In this document: piece by piece, positions 7,825 to 15,831 of the stretch | Position numbering within the stretch: position 1 is the stretch's first letter | How the letters are laid out: every line of letters begins with the position of its first letter | DNA from: Rhodospirillaceae bacterium | GTDB taxonomy: Bacteria > Pseudomonadota > Alphaproteobacteria > Bin65 | DNA length: 64,000 nucleotides | Reading direction: 5' to 3' | Assembly (NCBI GenBank): GCA_011523655.1 | Contig: WTGH01000029.1 | Span: 1 to 64,000, forward strand | Program-made: the position numbers and the translations under genes | Notes under the pieces: generated by a model | Database searches by the model: none | What the model saw: only the letters and a program-made list of their open reading frames with translations | What the model was told of the DNA's origin: nothing

Positions 7825-9117
7825 CTATCGCCGGTCGACGAAACGCGGCGCCTTGACGCTGCTTTCGAAGGCCCGGGCGAGCGTGCCGGTCTCCAGCAGC
7901 TCGATCTCCGGGCGGACCTCGAAGGTTTCGCGGACCTTGCCGGCCAGCCCTTCGGCAACGGCCCCGGCGTCGCTGCCGCGCCGCACCTCGACGGCGACGC
8001 GAAAGATGTCCGGTCCGCCGTCGTTGCGCAGCTCGACCTGGAAATCGTTGATCTCCAGGATACGGAAAATGAAATCCTCGAACTCGGCATGGTTGATATT
8101 GATCCCGCGCACCTTGAAGAAACCGACGGTGCGATGGGCGTGCCGCATGACCGGGAAGACGGAAAACGGCCCGTCCAGGCTAGAATTCTCATACATGCGG
8201 ACGATATCGCCCGAACTCCAGCGCAGGAACGGCGTCGCGTTGTTGACGAACAGCGGCGTGATGACCATCAGGCCCGGTTCGCCCTCGGCCACCGGCAGGC
8301 CGGTCGTTTCATCGACGACCTCGAACACCGCCTGGTCGGTCCAGACGTGGAAGCCCTCGTGGTGCCGGCTGTCGGCGCCGAGAATGCCGATCTCGGTCAT
8401 GCCGAACAGGTCGTTGACCTCCGCACCCCAGGCCCGTTCCAGCTTCTCCCGCTTGGCGTCCGAGAGCGCCTCGGCCCCGACCAAAATCCGCTCGACGGTA
8501 TGGCCGGCCAAGTCGACGCCCTGGTTGTCGGCGAGATTGGCCAGGTGCAGCCCGTAGCTCGGCATCCCCATCCAGATCGTCGGCCGGAGCGACAGGATGA
8601 GGTCGAGCTGGACCTGGGAGGGCGTGCCGGCGCCGGAGCCGGCCCAGATCACGCCGACGCCGCTCTGGTTGGCCGTCCGGGCCCAGAGCTGCCCCGCCGG
8701 ATGGACGCCGAGTGGAAACGACATGTGGCACAGGTCGCCGTCCCGCGCCCCGGCGATGGCCCAGCAGCGGCAGAGCTGGAGATAGCTGTATTCCATGTCG
8801 GCATGGGTACGCGGATAGTAGAGCGGCACGCCGGTCGCCCCGCCGGAGCGCCAGTATTCGGCGATCTCGCCGCGCGGCGCGATGCAGAATTGGTCCTCGA
8901 AATTTTCGACGCCGATGTCGCGCAGGATTTCCTTGTCGACGATCGGGATTTTCGCCCATTCCTCCGGGTCGTCGAGCCGGCCGGTGTCGATACGGTCGAG
9001 CCGGCCCCGGTAGTATTTCGCACGCTTGGCGTTCTCGACGGCAAGCGGTTTTCTGGCCCGCTGGATTTCCGCGATTTCGCGCCGGGATTCCGGAAGCCGG
9101 AGGTCTCGTTTCTGCAC
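7825..9117 (-). CDS. PaaK-like adenylate-forming (acyl-CoA ligase type) enzyme
   Basis: 430 aa, similar in length and layout to phenylacetate-CoA ligase. RSGGATGVPLYYPRT (90-104) is the phosphate-binding loop of the ANL superfamily, DLFGMTEIG is the A5 motif, and WSSGDIVRM carries the ribose-binding Asp. The C-terminal domain (HRTVGFFKVRGININHAEFE) resembles the PaaK lid. It would activate a carboxylic acid as acyl-AMP and probably acyl-CoA; the acid is unknown. The gene follows the MetE-like gene by 13 bp, so the two are likely co-transcribed. Confidence 0.82.
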   Translation of the reverse strand: MQKRDLRLPESRREIAEIQRARKPLAVENAKRAKYYRGRLDRIDTGRLDDPEEWAKIPIVDKEILRDIGVENFEDQFCIAPRGEIAEYWRSGGATGVPLYYPRTHADMEYSYLQLCRCWAIAGARDGDLCHMSFPLGVHPAGQLWARTANQSGVGVIWAGSGAGTPSQVQLDLILSLRPTIWMGMPSYGLHLANLADNQGVDLAGHTVERILVGAEALSDAKREKLERAWGAEVNDLFGMTEIGILGADSRHHEGFHVWTDQAVFEVVDETTGLPVAEGEPGLMVITPLFVNNATPFLRWSSGDIVRMYENSSLDGPFSVFPVMRHAHRTVGFFKVRGININHAEFEDFIFRILEINDFQVELRNDGGPDIFRVAVEVRRGSDAGAVAEGLAGKVRETFEVRPEIELLETGTLARAFESSVKAPRFVDRR

Positions 9118-9130
9118 CGGAAGTCCCCGA

Positions 9131-10252
9131 TCAGCCCCAGACCTCGGCCGCGACCTCCTGGATCAGGTCCAGCTTGCGGCGGATCCCGTCGCGATCCATG
9201 ACCTGGCCGCCGCCGCCGGCCGAGGAGAATCCGCATTGCGGGCTCAGGCTCAGCTGTTCCAGGGGCGCGTAGCGGGCCGCCTCGCCGATGCGCCGCTTGA
9301 GGTCGTCCTTCGCTTCCAGTTCGGGCGTCTTGGTGCTGACCAGGCCGAGCACGGCCGTCTTGCCCGGCGGCAGGAAGCGCAGCGGCCGGAAATCGCCCGC
9401 TCTTTCGGTGTCGTATTCCAGGAAGAAGGCGTCGACGTCGAGTCCGCCGAACAGCCGCTCGGCGATCGGTTCGTAGCCGCCCTCGGCCATCCACATATCC
9501 TTCAGGTTACCCCGGCACATGTGCAGGCCGACGAAGGTGTCGTCGCGCCGTTCGCCGACGCAGGCGTTGATGAGCCGGACATAGGCCTCGGTCAGTTCGT
9601 CCGGGTCCTCGCCGCGCGCCGCCACGGCCGCCCTCGCCCGCTCGTCGCAATTGCAGGGCAGCGCGGTGTCGTCGAGCTGGACGTAGCGGCAGCCGGCCCG
9701 TTCCAGATCGGCGATCTCTTCGCGGAAGATGGCGGTCAGGTCCGCGAAGAAGGCGTCGCGGCCGGCATAGACGTCCGGGTTGAAGCTGCCGTCGCCGAGC
9801 CAGAAATGCAGGACCGCGGGCGAGGCGATGGTGACCTTGGGCACGCCCTTCGGCCGGAGCGCGGCGACATATTCGTAGTCGCCGGTCACGATCGGCCGGC
9901 GGCGCGACAGCCGGCCCTCGGCATAGGGCGAGGGCGGCACGCCGTATTCCGCACTCTCGGAGTGGAAGCTGAGCATGCCCTCCGCTTTCAGCCCCATCCC
10001 GTCGAGCGCTTCCGTCAGGCCGCCGGACCAGACCCGGCGCCGGAACTCCCCGTCGGTGACCGACGGCAGGCCCATCTCGTCCTGAAAGGCGACGATCTCC
10101 GCGATGCAGTCGTTCTGGACGTCGAGATACGCCCGGTCGCCGAGCGTGCCGGCCTTGTTGGCCCGGGCCGCGTCCAGCAGCCGGCCGGGCCGGACGAAGC
10201 TCCCGACATGCTCGACCCGGAACGGCGGCCGGGCGGAATTCGAACCGGTCAC
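9131..10252 (-). CDS. MetE C-terminal-domain-like methyltransferase, paralogue 1
   Basis: 373 aa: only the catalytic C-terminal half of cobalamin-independent methionine synthase. The four zinc ligands are all present: His244 and Cys246 (GLHMCRGN), Glu279 (LEYDTERAG) and Cys340 (SPQCGFSSA). Without the MetE N-terminal domain such proteins act as small methionine synthases or as other thiol alkyltransferases, such as epoxyalkane-CoM transferase relatives. It is the first gene of a minus-strand run and stands back to back with a second paralogue at 10568. Confidence 0.83.
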   Translation of the reverse strand: MTGSNSARPPFRVEHVGSFVRPGRLLDAARANKAGTLGDRAYLDVQNDCIAEIVAFQDEMGLPSVTDGEFRRRVWSGGLTEALDGMGLKAEGMLSFHSESAEYGVPPSPYAEGRLSRRRPIVTGDYEYVAALRPKGVPKVTIASPAVLHFWLGDGSFNPDVYAGRDAFFADLTAIFREEIADLERAGCRYVQLDDTALPCNCDERARAAVAARGEDPDELTEAYVRLINACVGERRDDTFVGLHMCRGNLKDMWMAEGGYEPIAERLFGGLDVDAFFLEYDTERAGDFRPLRFLPPGKTAVLGLVSTKTPELEAKDDLKRRIGEAARYAPLEQLSLSPQCGFSSAGGGGQVMDRDGIRRKLDLIQEVAAEVWG

Positions 10253-10317
10253 GATGAATGATCCTCCAGTAATCGACCGTTGAACGCCATCATTTCAGCG
10301 GCTCGATCCGGGCACAA

Positions 10318-10470
10318 GTATCCAGGATGGCATCCCTCTCTTGTCGCCCCGGATGGAGCGAAGCGGAAATCCGGGGGCCAGGAGCCTGCCCTGAGCCTGT
10401 CGCAGGAGCCACAGGCAACGGCCTTTCGGGTCGGCTCTGGGCCCCGGATTAAATCCGGGGCGGCAATCTC
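10318..10470. repeat. Dispersed inverted-repeat element, second family
   Basis: This lies in the 315-bp gap between the divergent MetE-like genes. CCCCGGATGGAGCGAAGC and AAATCCGGGG form one imperfect dyad, and GGCCCCGGATT/AAATCCGGGGC forms another 60 bp on. CTGCCCTGAGCCTGTCGCAGG lies between them and resembles a module of the first repeat family. The flanking sequence must hold both promoters, but I cannot assign clear boxes. Confidence 0.6.
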
Positions 10471-10567
10471 AATTTATTGGCCGGACCGGATCGAGGCGAT
10501 TACGCTCGGTCCGACACAATCTTCCGGATGCCGGCATCGCATTCGGCCAGCACGGACGAACGAGCCC

Positions 10568-11707
10568 ATGACCGAATTGAAGGATCTGCGCGTCGACCAT
10601 GTCGGCAGCCTGCTGCGGCCGCAATCGCTGATCGACGCCTTTCTCGCCCGCGGCCGGGGCGAGATCGACGGGGACGCGCTCGCCGCGGCCCAGGACGCGG
10701 CGATCCGCGCGGTCGTGGCGAAACAGGAAGAAATCGGCCTGCCCGTGGTCAGCGACGGCGAGTATCGCCGGCTGAACTGGCAGGTCAGCTTCTCCGAGGT
10801 CGAGGGCTGGGACCAGTGGGAGGGCTCGTGGCGGGCCTTTCTTGCCAGTCCGTCGAACCTGATGGAAGGCGAAAAACCGGGCACGCGCGGCGCCGACGCG
10901 GTCGAGCATTTCAAGGCGCCGGCGACCGGCAGGCTGGCCCTGCGCCGCAACGCGCCGCTGGACGAGTTCCTGTTCCTGGAAGAGGTGGCGACGGCGCCGG
11001 CCAAGGTCATGCTGATGGGGCCGGACCGGGTGTCCCAGATGTGCGACCTGGAAAATTCGGCGCCCTGGTACACCGATCGTCAGGCCTTCCTCGACGACGT
11101 CGCGGCGATCCAGAACCGGATGGTCGGCGAGATCGTCGCGGCCGGCTGCCCCTACGTCCAGCTCGATGAGCCGAGCTACACCGGCTATGTCGACCGGGCG
11201 ACCCTGGAGCGCATGGCGGCGCGCGGCGAGGACCCGGTGGCAAATCTGCGCAACGCCGTCGCCGCCTCCAACGCCGCGATCGAGGGGCACCGGGGCAAGG
11301 CCTGCTTCGGCCTGCATATCTGCCGCGGCAACCGCGCCTCGATGTGGCACCGCGAAGGGACCTACGACGGCATCGCCGAATTCCTCTTCGCCAGCCTGAA
11401 ATTCGACCGGCTGCTGCTCGAATACGACACGGAACGGGCCGGCGGTTTCGAGCCGCTGCGCTTCGTGCCGAAGGGCGGGCCGACGGTCGTGCTCGGCCTG
11501 ATCACGACCAAGACGGGCGCGGTGGAAGACGCCGACGCCCTGATCGCCCGGATCGAGGACGCCGCCCGCTTCATCGATATCGGGCAACTGGCGATCAGCC
11601 CGCAATGCGGCTTCGCGTCGGGCATCGGCGGCAACTTGCTCACCGACGACGAGCAGTGGCGCAAGCTGGAGGTCATGCTGGCGGTCGCGGAGCGCGTGTG
11701 GGGCTAG
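10568..11707 (+). CDS. MetE C-terminal-domain-like methyltransferase, paralogue 2
   Basis: 379 aa, divergent from paralogue 1 and clearly related (HVGSLLRP, LEYDTERAG, SPQCGFAS). The zinc ligands are His250, Cys252, Glu285 and Cys347. The start ATG 10568 is where similarity to paralogue 1 begins; the frame is open upstream only through repeat sequence. The nucleophile acceptor and methyl donor cannot be told. The BenE transporter follows 85 bp later. Confidence 0.83.
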   Translation: MTELKDLRVDHVGSLLRPQSLIDAFLARGRGEIDGDALAAAQDAAIRAVVAKQEEIGLPVVSDGEYRRLNWQVSFSEVEGWDQWEGSWRAFLASPSNLMEGEKPGTRGADAVEHFKAPATGRLALRRNAPLDEFLFLEEVATAPAKVMLMGPDRVSQMCDLENSAPWYTDRQAFLDDVAAIQNRMVGEIVAAGCPYVQLDEPSYTGYVDRATLERMAARGEDPVANLRNAVAASNAAIEGHRGKACFGLHICRGNRASMWHREGTYDGIAEFLFASLKFDRLLLEYDTERAGGFEPLRFVPKGGPTVVLGLITTKTGAVEDADALIARIEDAARFIDIGQLAISPQCGFASGIGGNLLTDDEQWRKLEVMLAVAERVWG

Positions 11708-11792
11708 GCCGGACGCCGGCTCCTTCAATTCATCGCAAAGCCGCGTCTCCCGGTTTGCGCCGCGGGAGCCGAAGCGCTACGCCTCCGCCGCC

Positions 11793-12965
11793 ATGAGACT
11801 GTCTATCGTCAATGCGGCCCTGGTCGCGGTCCTGGTCGGGTTCGGCAGCACGATCGCGCTGGTTGTCTCGGCGGCGCAGGCCGTCGGCGCGACCGAGGCG
11901 CAGACCGCGTCCTGGCTGGCCATGATCTGCCTGGCGACCGCCGCGTCGACGGCGGTGATCAGCATCCGCTACCGGATGCCGACGGTCGCCGCCTGGTCCA
12001 CGCCCGGCGCCGCGCTCATCGTCGGCACGACCGGCATCGGCATGGCGGAAGCCGTCGGGGCGTTCCTTGCCGCCGCCGGTCTGATCGTGCTGACCGCCGC
12101 CGCGAAGCCGCTCGGCAGGCTGGTCGAGAAACTGCCCGTGGCAGTTGCGGCGGCCATGCTCGCCGGCATTCTCCTGCGCTTCGTGCTGGAGGTCTTCGTA
12201 CAGGCCGGGGTGGAGCCGGCGCTCGTCATTCCGCTCATCCTGCTGTTCCTCGCCGCCCGCACGATCAGCCCGTCCTGGGCGGTCATCCTCGTGCTGGTCG
12301 CGGGCGTCCTGCTCGCCCGTTTGCTCGGCATGGCGGAAGACATGGCCCTGACACTGCGGATTACCGAACCCGTCATGGTCCGGCCGGTATTCGAACCGGG
12401 CGTCCTGATCGGTCTCGGCCTGCCGCTCTATCTCGTCACCATGGCGGGGCAGAACCTGCCGGGCTATGCCGTGCTCCGCTCGTTCGGCTACACGCCGCCG
12501 ACCCGGCCGATTCTGCTGGTGACCGGGCTCGCCTCGGCCGCGACGGCGCCGTTCGGCGCGCACACGGCCAACCTGTCCGCGATCACCGCCGCGATCTGCT
12601 GTGCGCCGGACGCCCATCCCGACCCGGCGAAACGCTGGCTGACCGGGCCGGTCTATGCCCTGGGCTACCTGTTCCTCGGCTTGTTCGCCGCATCGTTCGT
12701 CGCGCTGTTCGCCACCCTGCCGCCGGCCCTGATCGCGACGATCGCCGGCCTGGCGTTGATCTCGCCGCTGGTCGTCGCCGCCGGCAGCGCCCTGCGCGAC
12801 GAGACCGACCGCTTCGCCGCCATCGTGACCCTGGCGGTGACCGCCTCCGGCGTCTCGCTACTCGATACCGGCTCGGCCTTCTGGGGTCTGCTGGCCGGCC
12901 TGACGGTGCTGGGACTGGACCGGCTCAAAGCCCGGTTGACGAAACCGGACGAAACGGCGGATTAA
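11793..12965 (+). CDS. BenE family benzoate/H+ symporter
   Basis: 390 aa, strongly hydrophobic with about 12 predicted membrane segments. The BenE signature YLVTMAGQNLPGYAVLRSFG lies near residues 213-232, followed by PFGAHTANLSAITAAICC. The inner-membrane protein would import an aromatic acid with protons. No benzoate-degradation genes are visible, so the real substrate may differ; the PaaK-like ligase 2.7 kb away is one possible consumer. It is followed after 39 bp by the TPP decarboxylase pair. Confidence 0.85.
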   Translation: MRLSIVNAALVAVLVGFGSTIALVVSAAQAVGATEAQTASWLAMICLATAASTAVISIRYRMPTVAAWSTPGAALIVGTTGIGMAEAVGAFLAAAGLIVLTAAAKPLGRLVEKLPVAVAAAMLAGILLRFVLEVFVQAGVEPALVIPLILLFLAARTISPSWAVILVLVAGVLLARLLGMAEDMALTLRITEPVMVRPVFEPGVLIGLGLPLYLVTMAGQNLPGYAVLRSFGYTPPTRPILLVTGLASAATAPFGAHTANLSAITAAICCAPDAHPDPAKRWLTGPVYALGYLFLGLFAASFVALFATLPPALIATIAGLALISPLVVAAGSALRDETDRFAAIVTLAVTASGVSLLDTGSAFWGLLAGLTVLGLDRLKARLTKPDETAD

Positions 12966-13004
12966 CCGGCCTGCCAATACCCGACCCCATCCGGCCATCG
13001 ACCC

Positions 13005-13559
13005 TTGACCGATACCGATCCTCCTGCTGCGGCCGACTGGTCCGCCGACGCCGTCGCCGCCCTGCGCACGCTCGACGTCCGGCAGATCGCCTATGTGCCC
13101 GACGCCGGCCTGACCCGGTTTCTCGACCTCGCGGCGGCAGAGGACTGGATCGCAATGATTTCCGTCGCGACCGAGGAGGACGCCGTCGCCCAGTGTTGCG
13201 GCGCCTGGCTGGGGGGCCAGCGCGCGCTCGCCGCCATGCAGTCCTCCGGCGTCGGCAACATCCCGAACATGCTGAGCCTGCCGCGGGTCTGCGGCATGCC
13301 GCTGCTCATGCTGGTGACCATGCGCGGCGAGCCGGGCGAGACCAACCCTTGGCAGGAATCGACCGGCCGGGCGATGCCGGCCCTGCTCGACGCGATGGGC
13401 GTGGACCTGCGCCGGGTCGAAGATGCGGCCGGGGTCGGGCCGGCGCTGGCGCAGGCGGGGGCGGACGCGTTCGATGGCGACCGGCGGATTTGCATCCAGC
13501 TCGCCCAGTCCCTGATCGGTTTCAAGGGCTTCCACGGCGCGGGGGAAAGCGATGCTTGA
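13005..13559 (+). CDS. TPP-dependent decarboxylase, alpha (PYR) subunit, sulfopyruvate decarboxylase ComD-like
   Basis: 184 aa starting at TTG 13005. It corresponds to the pyrimidine-binding domain of TPP enzymes: the activating glutamate is in SVATEEDAVAQ and LAAMQSSGVGNIPNML is the shared family motif. Split alpha/beta decarboxylases of this type act on sulfopyruvate or phosphonopyruvate. The next gene encodes the TPP-binding half and overlaps by 8 bp. The TTG start is uncertain; the next ATG would remove the conserved first strand. Confidence 0.78.
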   Translation: MTDTDPPAAADWSADAVAALRTLDVRQIAYVPDAGLTRFLDLAAAEDWIAMISVATEEDAVAQCCGAWLGGQRALAAMQSSGVGNIPNMLSLPRVCGMPLLMLVTMRGEPGETNPWQESTGRAMPALLDAMGVDLRRVEDAAGVGPALAQAGADAFDGDRRICIQLAQSLIGFKGFHGAGESDA

Positions 13560-14118
13560 CCGCCGCGCCGCCGTCGCTGCGTTGCTCGAAAACCGGGGCG
13601 ACGATCTGCTCGTCGTCGCCGGGCTGGGCACCCCGGCGTGGGACTGCACCGCCGCCGGCGACCATGACCTGACCTTCCCGCTGTGGGGCGCGATGGGCGG
13701 CGCGGTGCCGATCGGGCTTGGTCTGGCGCTGGCGCAGCCGAAGAAGCGCGTGCTGGTCGTGACCGGCGACGGCGAGATGCTGATGGGCCTGGGCAGCCTG
13801 AGCGCCGTCGGCGCGCGCAGGCCGGCCAACCTCGCCATCGTCGCGCTCGACAACGAGCGCTACGGCGAAACCGGCATGCAGCGCAGCAACACCGGCCGCG
13901 GCACGAACCTGGCGGCGGTGGCCAAGGCGAGCGGTATTCCGGTCGTCGCGACGGTCGGCAGCGCGGCCCGGCTCGACGAAGCGGTCTCCCTCGCCCGCAC
14001 CGCCCGCGGCCCGGTCTTCGTCGCGCTCAAGATCGCCCCGGCGGCGCACGACCTCGTCCTGCCGCCGCGCGACGGCGTGCTGCTCACGGAGCGGTTCCGG
14101 GCGGCGCTGGGGGTGTAA
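13552..14118 (+). CDS. TPP-dependent decarboxylase, beta (PP) subunit, sulfopyruvate decarboxylase ComE-like
   Basis: 188 aa. Contains the TPP/Mg-binding GDGEMLMGLG...IVALDNERYGETG, with the metal-binding GDG and downstream Asn. Together with the preceding gene it rebuilds one full TPP decarboxylase. Candidate substrates are sulfopyruvate, phosphonopyruvate or a related 2-oxoacid. Because SorAB and a TauD-type dioxygenase lie elsewhere in the window, sulfonate metabolism is attractive, but there is no direct link. Confidence 0.78.
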   Translation: MLDRRAAVAALLENRGDDLLVVAGLGTPAWDCTAAGDHDLTFPLWGAMGGAVPIGLGLALAQPKKRVLVVTGDGEMLMGLGSLSAVGARRPANLAIVALDNERYGETGMQRSNTGRGTNLAAVAKASGIPVVATVGSAARLDEAVSLARTARGPVFVALKIAPAAHDLVLPPRDGVLLTERFRAALGV

Positions 14119-14174
14119 CCTATTCCCAAATTGGCTAGAAACCGTGGAAACAGTCTGAAAAATTGACAATTCAC

Positions 14175-14222
14175 TTGATAAATTAGCTAAATATGCTTAT
14201 AAGTTTGGCTAGTCTGGCCAAA
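14175..14222 (+). promoter_or_regulatory. Promoter and operator of the phd-type antitoxin gene
   Basis: A -35 TTGATA (14175-14180), a 17-bp spacer and a -10 TATAAG (14198-14203) are followed immediately by the inverted repeat TTTGGC-N7-GCCAAA (14204-14222). A dyad across the transcription start is what is expected for an autoregulated toxin-antitoxin operon. The whole 100-bp leader is AT-rich against a GC-rich background. Confidence 0.65.
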
Positions 14223-14229
14223 ATCGGAG

Positions 14230-14526
14230 ATGGAGCCGATGACGTGGGCTCTAGCGAAAGCCAAAGATAATTTCAGCAAGGTTGTCGATCGCGCGTTGCG
14301 GGAGGGGCCGCAGTATGTCACCCGGCACGGCAGGGATTGCGTGGTCATCGTCTCCCGCGAGGAATTCAACCGGCTTGAATCCGGAAACGGCGGGGAAAGC
14401 GGCATAGCGGTTCGGGAATACAAGGACTTCAAGGATTGGCTGTTCAATGCGCCGGTCGACTTGTCGAAACTCGACCTGACACGGGACAGGTCGCCGATGC
14501 GGGCAGTCGAACTGGAAGACCGGTGA
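14230..14526 (+). CDS. Phd/YefM family antitoxin
   Basis: 98 aa. LAKAKDNFSKVVDRALREGP is the Phd DNA-binding fold at the N-terminus, and VTRHGRDCVVIVSREEFNRL follows; the C-terminal tail (FNAPVDLSKLDLTRDRSP) is the expected toxin-wrapping region. An alternative ATG lies 9 bp downstream. The PIN-domain toxin gene starts 20 bp after the stop. The protein probably represses its own operon through the dyad at 14204-14222. Confidence 0.88.
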   Translation: MEPMTWALAKAKDNFSKVVDRALREGPQYVTRHGRDCVVIVSREEFNRLESGNGGESGIAVREYKDFKDWLFNAPVDLSKLDLTRDRSPMRAVELEDR

Positions 14527-14545
14527 TGCCGGGACTTCGTGAATT

Positions 14546-14965
14546 GTGTATCTGATCGATACCTGCGCGGTTTCGGAGATGCACCGGAAGCGGCCCGACC
14601 GCGGCGTCGTGCAGTTCTTCGAGCAAATGAGCCAATCGATCCTGTTCATGAGTGTGATCACGCTCGGCGAACTGACCAGGGGCGTTGCAATGCTCCATCA
14701 GCCGGCGGAGCGCGCAGCCATCGCACAATGGTACGCCGCCATGCGCACCCGGTTTCAGTCCAATCTGCTGGACGTGGATGAGAGGACCGCCGAAATCTGG
14801 GGTCAACTCTCCGGCGAGGCTCAGCTCAGCGGCAGGGCATTTCATGTTACCGACGGCCTGATTGCTGCAACCGCGATCCGGCACGAATTGGCAGTGGTCA
14901 CGCGGAACGAGCGGGATTTTGCCGGCACCGGTGCGGCGATTGTCAATCCGTGGCGCGAGGAATAG
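14546..14965 (+). CDS. PIN-domain toxin (VapC/FitB family)
   Basis: 139 aa from GTG 14546. The acidic PIN active-site residues are seen as Asp5 (YLIDTCAVSE), Glu42 (LGELTRG) and Asp103 (VTDGLIAATA), followed by VVTRNERDF. It is a probable RNase inhibited by the Phd-type antitoxin in front. The last 8 codons lie inside direct-repeat copy A, a copy of which reappears 806 bp downstream in front of the desaturase gene. Confidence 0.88.
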   Translation: MYLIDTCAVSEMHRKRPDRGVVQFFEQMSQSILFMSVITLGELTRGVAMLHQPAERAAIAQWYAAMRTRFQSNLLDVDERTAEIWGQLSGEAQLSGRAFHVTDGLIAATAIRHELAVVTRNERDFAGTGAAIVNPWREE

Positions 14966-15025
14966 GTTTCGACGAACCGCCCGCTTCCGCTATCCTGCGC
15001 GCATGAACGCCCCGTCGCCGCGACC
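14937..15025 (+). repeat. 89-bp direct repeat, copy A
   Basis: Matches 15743-15831 with 6 mismatches in 89 bp. It covers the end of the PIN toxin gene, the spacer, and the first eight codons of a desaturase-like start (ATG 15003). In copy A this start leads only to a 17-codon dead frame ending at 15056, a 5' remnant of the desaturase gene. Confidence 0.9.
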
Positions 15026-15130
15026 CAAATTCTCGCTTATGCCACGAAAATGCTGACAGGCCGCCGCAGTTCGCGCCGAATGGATGTTTCGGCGCGGTTC
15101 CAGTGGCAGGAGATTGCTAGTAGATGTTCG

Positions 15131-15167
15131 CACTTAGTATCGTTCACACGGTGAACGATACTAAGTG
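15131..15167. repeat. Perfect 17-bp inverted repeat with 3-nt loop
   Basis: The arms CACTTAGTATCGTTCAC and GTGAACGATACTAAGTG are exact reverse complements around ACG. The composition is AT-richer than the flanks, and no U-tract follows, so it is not an ordinary intrinsic terminator. It lies within the segment bounded by the 89-bp direct repeats, 76 bp before the exported-protein gene. It could be a recombination or transposition site, a dimeric operator, or a structured RNA end. Confidence 0.75.
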
Positions 15168-15243
15168 GGTTGGTCCGCTTCGCGGGCGGTGCTAGTGGAA
15201 GGATCGCTTCACTCCATCATGGGCGGCAAATGGAGAAGCGTCG

Positions 15244-15732
15244 ATGCCTCGTTTGATCCTACCGACCGTTGCCCTAGCCCTCATACTCGCAGCGCCGTCC
15301 GGTGCGGCGGAGAAGGTCACCGACTCTGATCGGTTCAAGCTCTGGGATGGGTGCCGCCCAATGCACCTAGTGGTCGAGAATTTACCCAAAGACGCAACAG
15401 AAATCGGGTTGACGAAAAAGGCAATCACGGTAATGGCGCGCAGCAGGCTTCGAGCGGCGCGTCTGTATAGTTCCGCCCCGGTCACACCGTTCTTGTTCAT
15501 AAGCGTGACTGTGGTCGGCGCGGCCTTCAGCGTTTTGGTCACATACGACAAATGGATGACGGATCGCGCATCAGGCGTGTCACGCGGGGTTTCTGCTTGG
15601 ATGACAGGCAGTACAGGTACGCATGGTGGTGGCAACGCACCCTATATCCTGTCTTCAGTATCCCAACAGGTGGATAAGTTCATTGACGAGTACCTGCGGG
15701 TGAACGAATCGGCCTGCCGAAAGTCAAACTGA
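15244..15732 (+). CDS. Hypothetical exported protein in the repeat-bounded insert
   Basis: 162 aa. Residues 1-21 (MPRLILPTVALALILAAPSG) form a signal peptide with AAEK after a likely cleavage site. The mature part starts with a DRFKLWDGCRPMHLVVENL segment, has a hydrophobic patch near 80-98 and ends ESACRKSN. The two mature cysteines could form a disulfide. I do not recognise a characterised family. The G+C content is lower than in neighbouring genes and there are more lysine and threonine codons, consistent with acquisition together with the insert. Confidence 0.65.
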   Translation: MPRLILPTVALALILAAPSGAAEKVTDSDRFKLWDGCRPMHLVVENLPKDATEIGLTKKAITVMARSRLRAARLYSSAPVTPFLFISVTVVGAAFSVLVTYDKWMTDRASGVSRGVSAWMTGSTGTHGGGNAPYILSSVSQQVDKFIDEYLRVNESACRKSN

Positions 15733-15742
15733 CTCATTACCG

Positions 15743-15831
15743 CGATTGTGAATCCGTGGCGCGAGGAATAGATTTCGGCGAACCGCCCGCTTCCGCTATC
15801 CTGCGCGCATGACCGCCCTGCCGCCGCGACC
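15743..15831 (+). repeat. 89-bp direct repeat, copy B
   Basis: Second copy of the repeat at 14937-15025. The left part carries a remnant of the PIN toxin 3' end (CAATCCGTGGCGCGAGG-like); the right part is the genuine start of the desaturase gene (ATG 15809). Copies A and B therefore bracket a 717-bp unique insert. Confidence 0.9.

Noticed and set aside
9131..11707. Cobalamin or SAM riboswitch in front of the MetE-like genes
   Set aside because: The 315-bp gap is filled by inverted repeats of the second family; no recognisable riboswitch core is seen.
14862..15056. Separate small gene overlapping the PIN toxin end
   Set aside because: It is the duplicated 5' fragment of the desaturase gene within repeat copy A read together with toxin sequence in another frame.
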